DNA of 64,000 nucleotides, taken from Nonomuraea pusilla (GTDB lineage Bacteria; Actinomycetota; Actinomycetes; Streptosporangiales; Streptosporangiaceae). The notes under the pieces are model-generated. The model ran no database searches and had not been told where the DNA came from. It worked only from the letters and a program-made list of their open reading frames with translations. The stretch covers positions 62,001 to 126,000 of the forward strand of contig NZ_FOBF01000014.1 in the NCBI RefSeq assembly GCF_900109355.1, written 5' to 3'. The position numbers were made by a program, and so were the translations under genes. Every line of letters starts with the position of its first letter. Position 1 is the stretch's first letter. This document shows positions 1 to 8,747 of the stretch, one piece after another.

Positions 1-2
1 GG

Positions 3-629
3 GCGCCCTGCCCGGTGCCCGGCGTGCGGGGCGCGGGCATGGGCGTGGCGTTCTGGGTGTCCGCCGGGGCCGAGCTGCGGCTCGGCTCGCCGGAGTGGGG
101 GCTGCGCACCTATCTGGCCGTACGCGGCGGCGTCGCCGTCGAGCCGGTGCTCGGCAGCCGCTCCACCGACTCCCTGTCGGGGCTGGGCCCGGCGCCGCTG
201 CGTCCGGGGACGGTGCTGCCCGTCGGCCCCGCCGCGCACGGCGTCCCCGCCGACCAGGCGCCGCCGCCGGAGCGGCGCCCGCCGGTGCTGCGGCTGGTGC
301 CGGGGCCGCGCGACGACTGGTTCGCGCCGGGCGCCCTCGGGGCGCTGTGCTCGGAGCCGTACGAGGTGAGCCAGGACAGCAACCGGGTCGGCGTGCGGCT
401 GCGCGGCCCCTCCCCGGCGCGGGCCAGGGAGGGCGAGCTGCCCAGCGAGGGCATGGTCACCGGGGCGGTGCAGGTGCCGCCGGGCGGCCAGCCGATCGTC
501 TTCCTCGCCGACCACCCGCCGACGGGCGGCTACCCGGTGATCGGCGTGGTGCGCGAGGCGGACCTGGCGGTCGCCGCGCAGCTACGGCCCGGCGACCGGG
601 TGCGGTTCACCACGCGTCCTCTCCCCTGA
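3..629 (+). CDS. pxpC: 5-oxoprolinase subunit C / biotin-dependent carboxyltransferase-like protein (5' truncated)
   Basis: This is the C-terminal part of a PxpC/KipA-family protein; the reading frame is open through the left window edge, so the start lies outside. Visible family motifs are GLRTYLAVRGG followed by LGSRSTD, and near the end an SEGMVTGAVQVPPGGQPI segment and GGYPVIGVV, all typical of the AHS2 cyclophilin-like domain. PxpC works with PxpA and PxpB in ATP-dependent opening of 5-oxoproline to glutamate; the partner genes would be expected upstream, outside the window. The family is about 290 residues, so roughly 80 are missing. A related urea-amidolyase C-domain cannot be excluded, but a stand-alone PxpC is more likely. 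Confidence 0.85.
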   Translation, partial: APCPVPGVRGAGMGVAFWVSAGAELRLGSPEWGLRTYLAVRGGVAVEPVLGSRSTDSLSGLGPAPLRPGTVLPVGPAAHGVPADQAPPPERRPPVLRLVPGPRDDWFAPGALGALCSEPYEVSQDSNRVGVRLRGPSPARAREGELPSEGMVTGAVQVPPGGQPIVFLADHPPTGGYPVIGVVREADLAVAAQLRPGDRVRFTTRPLP

Positions 630-802
630 CCCGGCTGATCACCGGTGCGCCCGCCCGCGACGTCGAGGCGGGAACGTGCCGCGCGGTCTCCCCGACGTCC
701 GTCTTCCTGCGCATATAGATGCCGAAGATAGGGATTCCTCCCTACCTTCCTGTCGGTGGCGATGGATACGCTCCTGGCTGGTTCGTCGATCGGGAGGCCG
801 GA

Positions 803-1729
803 GTGCGGGGCAAGAGCGCGCGGGTGTGGCTGCCGGGGTTCCTGGCCCTGGCCGCCATCTGGGGCAACAGCTTCTTCTTCATCAAGGTGGCGGTGGGGGC
901 GCTGCACCCGCTCCAGGTGTCGTTCGGGCGGATGGCGGTCGGCGCGGCCGTGCTGCTCCTCGCGCTCGCCGTCACGCGCAGGCCGCTGCCGCGCGACCCG
1001 CGCCTGTGGCTGCACTTCCAGATCGCCTCGGTGGTGCTCACCACCCTGCCGTTCACCCTGTTCGCGTACGGCGAGCAGTACGTCTCCTCCGTCGTCGCCG
1101 CCATCTGGAACGCCACCACCCCGCTGTGCACGCTCGCCTTCACCCTGCTGCTGCGCGCCGAGAAGCCGAACGCCGGACGGATGACCGGGCTCGGGCTGGG
1201 GTTCGCGGGCGTCATGGTGGTGCTCGGCGTGTGGCAGCCGATGGCGGGCGGGCAGCTCGGCGGCAGCCTCGCCTGCTTCGGAGCGGCCCTGTGCTACGGC
1301 GTGGGCGGGGCGTACATGGGGCGCTTCATCACGGGGCGGCGCGGCGAGCCCGCGGTCGTGCTGGCGGCGGGCCAGCTCCTCACGGGGGCGGCGCAGCTCG
1401 CCGTCATCACGCTGGTCGCCGGGGTGCCGCTGGTGGACACCGCCGCGCCCGCCGAGGTCTGGTGGAGCATGCTGGCGCTCGGCGGGCTCGGCACGGGGCT
1501 GGCGTACCTGCTGCTGTACTGGGTGCAGGCGCGGGCGGGCGTGACGACCACCTCGACCGTGACGTACCTGCTGCCGGTGTTCGCGGTGCTGTCCGGGGTG
1601 GCGGTGCTGGGCGAGACGATCACCTGGAACCAGCCGGTGGGCGCGCTGATCATCCTGGCGGCCATCGCGCTGACGCAGGGCGCGGTGCGCCTGGGCGGGA
1701 AGCGCGCGGCGGCCGCGTCGCTGTCCTGA
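803..1729 (+). CDS. DMT-superfamily (EamA) transporter
   Basis: A ten-helix drug/metabolite transporter of 308 residues made of two EamA repeats. The first opens with an AAIWGNSFFFIK segment and the second with GGAYMGRF, followed by GLGTGLAYLLLYW and TYLLPVFAVLSGVAVLGETI, the usual last-helices signature. Such proteins export amino acids, metabolites or drugs; the substrate cannot be read here. I chose GTG at 803 because GGGAGG lies 5 nt upstream and the family's first helix begins soon after it; an upstream ATG at 719 would add 28 residues of no recognisable character. It stands alone, ending two bases before a convergent DoxX gene. Confidence 0.85.
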   Translation: MRGKSARVWLPGFLALAAIWGNSFFFIKVAVGALHPLQVSFGRMAVGAAVLLLALAVTRRPLPRDPRLWLHFQIASVVLTTLPFTLFAYGEQYVSSVVAAIWNATTPLCTLAFTLLLRAEKPNAGRMTGLGLGFAGVMVVLGVWQPMAGGQLGGSLACFGAALCYGVGGAYMGRFITGRRGEPAVVLAAGQLLTGAAQLAVITLVAGVPLVDTAAPAEVWWSMLALGGLGTGLAYLLLYWVQARAGVTTTSTVTYLLPVFAVLSGVAVLGETITWNQPVGALIILAAIALTQGAVRLGGKRAAAASLS

Positions 1730-1731
1730 CC

Positions 1732-2457
1732 TCAGGAGCCGGACGGCGGGCGGCGGCGGGTCGCGGGCTTCCTCCTTCCGGCGACCAGGGTGTCGCCCGG
1801 CGCGGGGGCGCTCTCCGCGACGGCCTCCCGGGGCCCGCCGCGGTCGCCGCCGGCGTCCTCACCGTCCTTCTCGCCGTCCTCCTCGCGGGGGTCCTCACCC
1901 GGGAGGAGCGGCCGCGGATGCGGCGCCGTGTCCGCCGCGTCCTTCCGCGCGGTGTCCAGCGGCGGTCCGGCCGCCCGGGACGCCGGTGGGGCGTCGGGGT
2001 CGCGCAGGGCGGCGATGACGCGGTCGGCCTCGGCGTCCGCCGCGAACTCGCCCGCCGCCTCCGACTCCCTGCGCCTGATCACCACGAGGTGGTCGGCCGA
2101 CAGCCGCCCCGCCCCCACCACGGCCAGCAGGACGGACGCGACGCCGAGCAGGATGAGCTCGTTCAGGCTGATGGGGTTGACCGGCGGGGCGACGAGGAAC
2201 ACCCCCAGCGCCTCGGCGAACAGGACGAGCCCGGTGACCGACACCGCGAGCCCGGCGACGAGCAGCGCGCCGCCCACGAGCTCGGAGAGCATCGTCACGG
2301 TGGCCCACGCGCCCGGCGCGGGCGCGCCCTGCGCTTGGAACCGCGCGCCGGTGTCCTTGAGGCCGTCCTCCAGCTTGGTCCAGCCGTTGGCGAAGACGAT
2401 GCCGCCCACGCCCAGGCGGGCGACTAACGCGGCGAGGTCGTGGAGGGCCCTTCTCAC
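1732..2457 (-). CDS. DoxX-family membrane protein with long charged tail
   Basis: The first 130 residues are a four-helix DoxX-type membrane protein (opening ARLGVGGIVFANGWTKLEDG, then two hydrophobic segments around SELVGGALLVAGLAVSV). The remaining ~110 residues are hydrophilic, rich in Asp, Glu, Arg and Pro and of low complexity, which is longer than the family norm and probably cytoplasmic. Members are implicated in membrane redox or stress functions, but no specific reaction is established. It starts with GTG; only a weak purine-rich stretch precedes it. It follows the MFS gene (start 4026) by 36 nt on the same strand and may be cotranscribed with it. Confidence 0.75.
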   Translation of the reverse strand: MRRALHDLAALVARLGVGGIVFANGWTKLEDGLKDTGARFQAQGAPAPGAWATVTMLSELVGGALLVAGLAVSVTGLVLFAEALGVFLVAPPVNPISLNELILLGVASVLLAVVGAGRLSADHLVVIRRRESEAAGEFAADAEADRVIAALRDPDAPPASRAAGPPLDTARKDAADTAPHPRPLLPGEDPREEDGEKDGEDAGGDRGGPREAVAESAPAPGDTLVAGRRKPATRRRPPSGS

Positions 2458-2493
2458 GCTACAGATCTGCCCCCTTCGTGCCGGGGCACACCT

Positions 2494-4026
2494 TCAGTCG
2501 CGGTTGAGCAGCATGGCGACGGCGACGGCGGTCAGGCCGAGCAGCACGACGCTGACGGCCACGGTGGTGTGCAGGGCGTTGACGAAGGCCCAGCGGGCGG
2601 CGTCGAGCAGCGCGTTGCCGGTGCTGCCGCCGATCTTGTCGGCGACGTGGGCGGCTCCGGCGAGCGACTGCCTGGCCTTGTCCATGCCGCCCGCGGGCAC
2701 GCCGGGGACGGCGGGCAGGGCGGGTGCGTACGCGAGCGTGGTGATGGTGCCGAGCACGGCCACGCCGAGTCCGGCGCCGAGCTCGTACGCGGTCTCCTCG
2801 ATGGCGGCCGCGCCGCCCGCCTGCGACTCGGGGGCCGCCGCCATGATCGTGTCGGAGGCGGCGAGCAGCGCCACCTGCACGCCGAACCCGATGCCGACGA
2901 AGCAGACCGACAGCATCACGGGGTGGGCCTCGACGCCCCAGCCCAGGGTGGGGGTGAGGGAGAGGGCGACCAGGCCGAGGCCGCCGCTCATGGTGACCCG
3001 CATGCCGATCCTCGGCAGGATGTGCGCCGCCGCGAGGCCGCCGGTGATGGCCGACAGGACGAGCGGCAGCATCCTGAGCGCAGCGCGCACGGGGCTGTCG
3101 CCGAGGACGAGCTGGAGGTACTGGGCGAGCATGAGCTGGAGCCCGACCAGCGCGAACACGCCGAGCATGACGCCCGCGACGCCCGTGGTGAAGGCGCGGC
3201 TGCGGAACAGGCGGATCTCCAGCAGCGGGGTCTCCAGCCTGGTCTGCCTGCGGAAGAACGCCACGAGCAGCCCGGCCCCCGCCAGGAACACGAGGACGGA
3301 CGACCAGAACGGCATGAGGGTGCCGGATCCCGCCTCCTTCAGCCCGAAGGCCAGGGCGAGGAGGCCGAACACGGACAGGGCGGCGCTGACGCCGTCCCAG
3401 GGCCGGTCGCGGCGCCGCTCCGACTCGGGCAGCAGCCTGGCGGCGGCGGGCAGCAGCACGAGCAGGATGGGCACGTTGACGAGGAAGACGGCGCCCCACC
3501 ACAGGTGGCTGACGAGGACGCCGCCGACGAGGGGGCCGACGGCGGCGCCCGCGGCGGCGACGGCGCTCCACACGCCGAGCGCGACGGCGCGCTCGCGGCG
3601 GTCGGTGAAGACCTGGCGGATGAGCGAGAGGGTGGCCGGCATGATCATGGCGCCGCCGACACCGAGCAGCGCCCTGGCCAGGATGAGGGTGAGCGGGGTC
3701 GGGGCGAACGCGGCCGCGGCGGAGGCGAGCCCGAACAGCACGAAGCCGCCCAGCACCAGGCGTTTGCGCCCGTACTTGTCGCCCAGCGTGCCGAACATGA
3801 TCAGCAGCGGGGCCACGACGAGGGAGTAGACGTCGATGATCCACAGGAGCTGGACCGAGGTCGGCTCCAGCGCGGCGGTGAGCGCGGGCACCGCGATGTG
3901 GAGTACGGTGGCGTCCACCGTGATCAGCAGCAGGGCCAGGCACAGCAGCGCCAGGACCGACCAGCGGTTGTGGTGGTGCTCCCGATCGGCACGCCGCCGC
4001 GGGGGTGCGGCCTGTGTGACGGTCAT
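2494..4026 (-). CDS. MFS drug exporter, DHA2 (14-TM) family
   Basis: A 510-residue major facilitator of the drug:H+ antiporter-2 type. Visible signatures are LLITVDATVLHIAVPAL in helix 1, the motif-A loop GTLGDKYGRKRL between helices 2 and 3, and the motif-C region around AGAAVGPLVGGVL. The length fits 14 helices (QacA/SmvA-like). It probably pumps cationic or amphipathic toxicants out of the cell. The start at 4026 is supported by AGGAGG 6 nt upstream; an in-frame extension of 84 residues beyond it looks non-coding. No adjacent TetR gene is present, so its regulator is not evident. Confidence 0.88.
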   Translation of the reverse strand: MTVTQAAPPRRRADREHHHNRWSVLALLCLALLLITVDATVLHIAVPALTAALEPTSVQLLWIIDVYSLVVAPLLIMFGTLGDKYGRKRLVLGGFVLFGLASAAAAFAPTPLTLILARALLGVGGAMIMPATLSLIRQVFTDRRERAVALGVWSAVAAAGAAVGPLVGGVLVSHLWWGAVFLVNVPILLVLLPAAARLLPESERRRDRPWDGVSAALSVFGLLALAFGLKEAGSGTLMPFWSSVLVFLAGAGLLVAFFRRQTRLETPLLEIRLFRSRAFTTGVAGVMLGVFALVGLQLMLAQYLQLVLGDSPVRAALRMLPLVLSAITGGLAAAHILPRIGMRVTMSGGLGLVALSLTPTLGWGVEAHPVMLSVCFVGIGFGVQVALLAASDTIMAAAPESQAGGAAAIEETAYELGAGLGVAVLGTITTLAYAPALPAVPGVPAGGMDKARQSLAGAAHVADKIGGSTGNALLDAARWAFVNALHTTVAVSVVLLGLTAVAVAMLLNRD

Positions 4027-4416
4027 GGGCCTCCTCGCAGGCCGATCCGTTCGCAGGGCCCGCACGTGCAGTTGATCGGCCGGATCGGAACCGGCGGCTC
4101 GAAGCGCCGCGCCCTTCCCGAACGCTCCCGGCTTGCGTGGCAGCTTAGGCCATGTGCCGGGCTCGGTATAGCGGTATCGCCTGATCCGCGGCCGCCCGCA
4201 CCACTCTGGTGCGTTATGGACATATAACCCGATCCATCCCCCTGCTCGGTCCACGGGACCGCAGGAAGGGGCGCCCACGAGCGCCGACGCCCCCGGGCCC
4301 GCCCGGCACCCGCGGGCCCGGGGGACACGCCGGCGTGCCGGTCAGCCCCACCTGGCGTGTCAGGTCCGCCCAATCGCGGTCATGGTGCGGTATAACCGGG
4401 GGCGGACCGGGGAGGC
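4027..4416. other. Intergenic region with divergent promoters and a 12-bp-stem hairpin
   Basis: This gap separates the divergent MFS and AAA+ genes. It contains a perfect inverted repeat (12-nt arms 4290-4301 and 4313-4324, CCCCCGGGCCCG and its complement, 11-nt loop), a weaker repeat GTTAT...ATAAC (4213-4228), two GGTATA-type boxes near 4165 and 4389, and no convincing gene. The second box (TATAAC, 4390-4395) sits 21 nt before the AAA+ start and could be its -10 element. The hairpin lies between the promoter regions and could be an insulator or terminator; no T-run follows it. Confidence 0.45.
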
Positions 4417-6762
4417 GTGATGCGTGAGTCCGACAGGGCCCAGGCGGCGGGGCGGGCCGCCGCGCGGGATCTGTTCGAGCGGGTGCGGCTGCGGTACTTC
4501 CAGCTCCCCCCTGCCACCCGGCGGGTCATCTACGTCGTCCTCCTCATCGCCACGCTCGGCGTCGGCGCGGCGCTCGGCTGGGACCTGCTGAAGACGTTCC
4601 CCGTCACGCTGGCCGTGCTCGGCTTCGTCGCGCTGACCCTGCGCTTCCCGCGCGCCGCCGCCACCGTGCTCGTGGTGGCCGGATGGTACGCGCTGATGCC
4701 GCTGTTCTCCGCGCTCTTCCCCCCCGGGTCGCCCGCCCTGCACCTGCTGCTCGCGCTGTCGCTGCCGGTGGCCGCCGCCGCCCACCTCATCCGCTGGGTC
4801 ACGCCGTGGGTCACCACGCTGCTCGCGCTGGCGCCCGCCGGGATCCTGGCCGCCGCCATCTCCCCCGTCTCGCCGTCGGCCGCGGTCTGGGTCGCCTGCG
4901 CCGCCGCCGCGGCCGTGCTCGGCCACCGCTTCGTCCTGGCCCGCAGGGCGCGCGCCCGGACCGCGGTCGAGGAGCAGGTACGCGTACGGGTCCGCGAGGG
5001 CAGGCCCGAGCAGGCGCAGGACAAGGCCGCCGCGCCGCCGCAGATCTCCGTCGAGGAGGCGCTGGGCGAGCTGGAGAGCATGATCGGCCTCGCGCCCGTC
5101 AAGGAGCAGGTGCGCTCGATCGCGGCCTCCATCGAGGCGTCCAGGCTGCGGGCCGAGGCCGGTTACACCGCCGAACGGCCCACCCGTCACTTCGTCTTCG
5201 TCGGGCCTCCCGGCACGGGCAAGACCAGCGTCGCCCGCGCGCTGGCCAAGATCTTCTACGCGTTCGGGCTGCTGGAGACGCCGTACGTGGTGGAGGCGCA
5301 GCGGGCCGACCTGGTCGGCGAGTTCCTGGGCGCCACCGCGATCAAGACGAACGAGCTGGTCGACCGCGCGCTCGGCGGCGTGCTGTTCATCGACGAGGCG
5401 TACGGGCTGGTCAACTCCTCCGACGGGCAACCCGACCGGTTCGGCGCGGAGGCCGTGCAGACGCTGCTCAAGCGGGCCGAGGACGACCGCGACAGGCTCA
5501 TCATCATCCTCGCCGGATACGAGCAGGAGATGAGCGGCTTCCTGTCGAGCAACCCGGGCCTGGCCAGCAGGTTCGCCACGCGGGTGCGCTTCCCCACCTA
5601 CTCCCCCGCCGAGCTGGCCGAGATCACCGACCTGCTCCAGCGCCGCAGGGGCGACAGGATGGCCCCCGACACCCGGCGCGCGCTGCTCGGCCTGTTCGAG
5701 GACGTCCACCGCCGCGGCCTGGTCGACGAGCTGGGCAACGCGCGTTTCGCCCGCAGCCTGGTCGAGGCGGCCGCGCAGGCGCGCGACGTGCGCGTGGTGG
5801 GCGCGGGCGGCACGCCCACCACCGAGGACCTCGTCACCACCACCGCGCCCGATGTCACCAAGGCCTTCGACGAGCTGACCGCCCGTTTCCGCGGCTACGT
5901 GGCCACGCCCACGCTGGAGGAGGCGCTGGCCGACCTCGACGGCATGGCGGGCCTCGCCCCGGTCAAGCGGCAGGTCCACGCCATCGCCGCCCAGCTCCAG
6001 GTGGCGCGGATGCGGCAGGAGCGCGGGCTGCCGACGCCGCCGCAGACGCGGCACTTCGTCTTCGTCGGCCCGCCGGGCACGGGCAAGACCACCGTGGCCA
6101 GGGTGGTGGGCCGGGTGTTCGCCGCGCTGGGGCTGCTGGCCAGGCCCGACGTCGTCGAGGCGCACCGGGCCGACCTGGTCGGCCAGCACCTGGGCGCCAC
6201 CGCGATCAAGACGAACGAGCTGGTCGACCGCGCGCTCGGCGGCGTGCTGTTCATCGACGAGGCCTACAGCCTGGTCAACCCCGGCTACGCGGGCGGCGAC
6301 GCGTTCGGTGCCGAGGCCGTGCAGACCCTGCTCAAGCGGGCCGAGGACGACCGCGACAGGCTCGTCGTCGTCCTCGCGGGCTACGAACGCGAGATGGACG
6401 CCTTCCTCGCCACCAACCCGGGCCTGGCCAGCAGGTTCAACCAGCGGGTCGCCTTCCCCAGCTACTCGCCGGCGGAGCTGTCGGAGATCGCCGTGCTGCT
6501 GGCGGGCAAGGCCGGCGACCGCTTCGACGACGAGGCGCTGCGCGACCTCGACGAGGTGTTCACCTGGGTCTGCGAGGAGCGCCTGATCGACGGGCTGGGC
6601 AACGGCAGGTTCGCCAGGTCGCTGTTCGAGCGGGCCGCGATGCGGCGCGACGTCAGGCTGGCCGCCCTCGCCGCGCGCGGCGCCTCCGCCAGCTCGGCCG
6701 AGCTGACGACGATCACCAGCGAGGACGTCCGCACCGCCGTGGACGAGCTTTCCGGCCGCTGA
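4417..6762 (+). CDS. Membrane-anchored tandem AAA+ ATPase (CbxX/SpoVK type)
   Basis: 781 residues: an N-terminal region with about four hydrophobic segments (roughly residues 30-185), then two CbxX/CfqX-type AAA+ modules. Walker A GPPGTGKT occurs at about 263-270 and 552-559, Walker B VLFIDEAY at about 322 and 610, and both modules share the segment GATAIKTNELVDRALGG. CbxX-family ATPases remodel protein complexes (Rubisco activase CbbX, type VII secretion EccA, sporulation SpoVK). EccA has TPR repeats rather than membrane helices, and no ESX genes are nearby, so the client is unknown. The start is GTG 4417 or the adjacent ATG 4420; GGGGAGG lies just upstream. The two AAA modules look like an internal duplication. 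Confidence 0.85.
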   Translation: MMRESDRAQAAGRAAARDLFERVRLRYFQLPPATRRVIYVVLLIATLGVGAALGWDLLKTFPVTLAVLGFVALTLRFPRAAATVLVVAGWYALMPLFSALFPPGSPALHLLLALSLPVAAAAHLIRWVTPWVTTLLALAPAGILAAAISPVSPSAAVWVACAAAAAVLGHRFVLARRARARTAVEEQVRVRVREGRPEQAQDKAAAPPQISVEEALGELESMIGLAPVKEQVRSIAASIEASRLRAEAGYTAERPTRHFVFVGPPGTGKTSVARALAKIFYAFGLLETPYVVEAQRADLVGEFLGATAIKTNELVDRALGGVLFIDEAYGLVNSSDGQPDRFGAEAVQTLLKRAEDDRDRLIIILAGYEQEMSGFLSSNPGLASRFATRVRFPTYSPAELAEITDLLQRRRGDRMAPDTRRALLGLFEDVHRRGLVDELGNARFARSLVEAAAQARDVRVVGAGGTPTTEDLVTTTAPDVTKAFDELTARFRGYVATPTLEEALADLDGMAGLAPVKRQVHAIAAQLQVARMRQERGLPTPPQTRHFVFVGPPGTGKTTVARVVGRVFAALGLLARPDVVEAHRADLVGQHLGATAIKTNELVDRALGGVLFIDEAYSLVNPGYAGGDAFGAEAVQTLLKRAEDDRDRLVVVLAGYEREMDAFLATNPGLASRFNQRVAFPSYSPAELSEIAVLLAGKAGDRFDDEALRDLDEVFTWVCEERLIDGLGNGRFARSLFERAAMRRDVRLAALAARGASASSAELTTITSEDVRTAVDELSGR

Positions 6763-6816
6763 CGCCGTCCCTCTTCCATCCCTCTTCTCCGGTTGCGTGC
6801 GCCAAGCCGGTGGCAT

Positions 6817-6838
6817 GGTGTAGCAATATGGCTACACC
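6817..6838. promoter_or_regulatory. Perfect inverted repeat upstream of oppB, probable operator
   Basis: Arms GGTGTAGC and GCTACACC (8 nt each) flank the 6-nt spacer AATATG. The repeat ends 24 nt before the oppB start codon and is the only A/T-containing patch in the leader, so it is likely to overlap the promoter. I do not recognise the cognate regulator; no regulator gene is adjacent. Confidence 0.6.
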
Positions 6839-6861
6839 GCGTGCGCGTCGGAGGGAGGGCG

Positions 6862-7845
6862 ATGGCGGGGTTCCTGGCCCGCAGGCTGCTCAGCTACGTG
6901 GTGCTCGTCGCCGTCGCCGCCAGCCTCGCCTACCTGCTCGCCGCCGTCGCGCTCGACCCGCGCTCCAACTACGCCGACCGCACGCCCAAGCCGCCTCCCG
7001 GGGTCGTCGACGCCCAGCTCACCGCGCTCAACCTGAACGACAAGACGCCGCTGCTGCAGCGCTACGCCGTGTGGGCGGGCGGCGTGGTGCGCGGCGACTT
7101 CGGCAAGACCGTCACGGGCGCCTCCGTGAACGACGACCTGGCGCGGCGGATGGGGGTGACGTTCCGTCTCATCCTGCTGGGGCTGGTCTTCGGGAGCCTG
7201 CTCGGCGTGGCGGTCGGCGCGTACGCGGCCGTCAGGCAGTACGGCTGGTTCGACCGGCTGTCGGCCGGCCTGTCGTTCCTGGTGCTCGCGGTGCCGGTCG
7301 TGGTGCTCGCGAACATGCTGATCCTGCTCGCGTCCTGGGCCAACGACAACCTCTTCGGCACCCAGGTGTTCCTGGTCAGCGGCGAGTACACCGGCGGGCT
7401 GGAGGCCGGGTTCTGGGGGCAGCTGCTCGACCGGCTGCAGCACCTCGTCCTGCCCACGGTGTCGCTGTCGCTGGGGCTGACCGCGGTGTTCTCCCGCTAC
7501 CAGCGCAACATGATGCTGGACGTGCTCGGCGCCGACTTCCTGCGCACGGCCATGGCCAAGGGCCTGAGCAGGCGCAGGGCGCTCGTCACGCACGGGCTGC
7601 GCACCGCGCTGATCCCGGTGGTCACCTACTTCGCGTTCACGTTCGGCGTCCTGCTCACCGGGGCCACGTTCACCGAGAAGATCTTCGGCTGGCACGGGCT
7701 GGGCGAGCAGCTCATCAACTCGATCTTCACCAACGACGTCAACACGGTGGCGGCCATCTCGCTCCTCGCGGCGGTGGCGGTGCTGTTCGCCGCGCTCGCG
7801 GCCGACCTGCTGCACGCCGCCCTCGATCCCAGGGTGCGCGCCTGA
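6862..7845 (+). CDS. oppB: Oligopeptide ABC transporter permease OppB-type
   Basis: A 327-residue inner-membrane permease starting MAGFLARRLLSYVVLVAVAA, typical of the DppB/OppB family. The conserved EAA loop is visible around DFLRTAMAKGLSRRRALVTHGLRTAL, followed by a TFTEKIFGWHGLGEQL segment. It pairs with OppC to form the membrane channel for peptide import. ATG 6862 is chosen because GGAGGGAGGG precedes it by a few bases. It is the first gene of a four-gene operon whose order (permease, permease, fused ATPase, binding protein) matches mycobacterial oppBCDA. The gene ends in an ATGA overlap with oppC. Confidence 0.9.
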   Translation: MAGFLARRLLSYVVLVAVAASLAYLLAAVALDPRSNYADRTPKPPPGVVDAQLTALNLNDKTPLLQRYAVWAGGVVRGDFGKTVTGASVNDDLARRMGVTFRLILLGLVFGSLLGVAVGAYAAVRQYGWFDRLSAGLSFLVLAVPVVVLANMLILLASWANDNLFGTQVFLVSGEYTGGLEAGFWGQLLDRLQHLVLPTVSLSLGLTAVFSRYQRNMMLDVLGADFLRTAMAKGLSRRRALVTHGLRTALIPVVTYFAFTFGVLLTGATFTEKIFGWHGLGEQLINSIFTNDVNTVAAISLLAAVAVLFAALAADLLHAALDPRVRA

Positions 7846-8747
7846 TGACGCTCTCGGGCGAGGAGCTCGCCGAGGAGGCGGTGCGCGACGTCGCGCCGCC
7901 GTCGCGGCTGCGCGTGGTCACGCGCAGGTTCTTCGCCTCCACGCAGGGCCGCATCGGGTTCGCCGTGCTGGCGCTGATGTTCCTGCTGGCGTTCGCGGGG
8001 CCGCTGTTCACCCCGTGGTCGTACACCGACAAGGACTTCACGGCCTTCATGCAGCCGCCGTCGGCCACCCACTGGTTCGGCACGCTGCAGACCGGCTCGG
8101 ACGTGTTCGCGGTGACCCTGCGCGGCATGCAGAAGTCGCTCGTGGTGGGCCTGCTGGCGGCGCTGGTGTCCACGGCGCTGGCGGCCCTCGTGGGCGCCTT
8201 CGCGGGCTACTTCTCCGGCTGGACGGACCGGTGGCTGAGCTGGGTGACCGACCTGCTGCTCGTGCTGCCCGCGTTCCTCATCCTGGCGATCATGTCGCCG
8301 CTGTTCGGCGCCGGGCAGTGGGTGCTGTTCGTCGTCATGCTGGCGCTGTTCCTGTGGATGGTCACGTCCAAGATCGTCAGGGGCATGACGATCTCGCTGA
8401 AGCAGCGGGAGTACATCCAGGCCGCGAGGTTCATGGGCGTGCCGCCGGTACGCATCATCGCCCGCCACGTCCTGCCGAACCTGTCGTCGCTGCTCATCGT
8501 CGACGCCACGCTCAACGTCAGCGCGGCCATCCTCACCGAGACGTCGCTGTCGTACTTCGGCTTCGGCATCCAGCCGCCCGACGTGTCGTTCGGCACGCTC
8601 ATCGCCGACGGCTCCAGGACGGCGGTGTACGCGCCGTGGACGTTCTGGTTCGTCGCCGGGCTGCTGGTCGTCACCGTGCTCGCGGTCAACCTCGTCGGCG
8701 ACGCGCTGCGCGACGCGTTCGACCCGGGCGCCAAGGGGCGGCGATGA
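7845..8747 (+). CDS. oppC: Oligopeptide ABC transporter permease OppC-type
   Basis: A 300-residue permease with a ~30-residue hydrophilic N-terminus (RRFFASTQGRIG precedes helix 1) as in DppC/OppC proteins. A periplasmic loop carries HWFGTLQTGSDVFA, matching the conserved 'HPLGTDxxGRDVF'-type motif, and the EAA loop is near EYIQAARFMGVPPVRII. It completes the transmembrane heterodimer with OppB. The start overlaps the oppB stop by one base (ATGA style) and its stop overlaps the next start, so the operon is translationally coupled throughout. Confidence 0.9.
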   Translation: MTLSGEELAEEAVRDVAPPSRLRVVTRRFFASTQGRIGFAVLALMFLLAFAGPLFTPWSYTDKDFTAFMQPPSATHWFGTLQTGSDVFAVTLRGMQKSLVVGLLAALVSTALAALVGAFAGYFSGWTDRWLSWVTDLLLVLPAFLILAIMSPLFGAGQWVLFVVMLALFLWMVTSKIVRGMTISLKQREYIQAARFMGVPPVRIIARHVLPNLSSLLIVDATLNVSAAILTETSLSYFGFGIQPPDVSFGTLIADGSRTAVYAPWTFWFVAGLLVVTVLAVNLVGDALRDAFDPGAKGRR

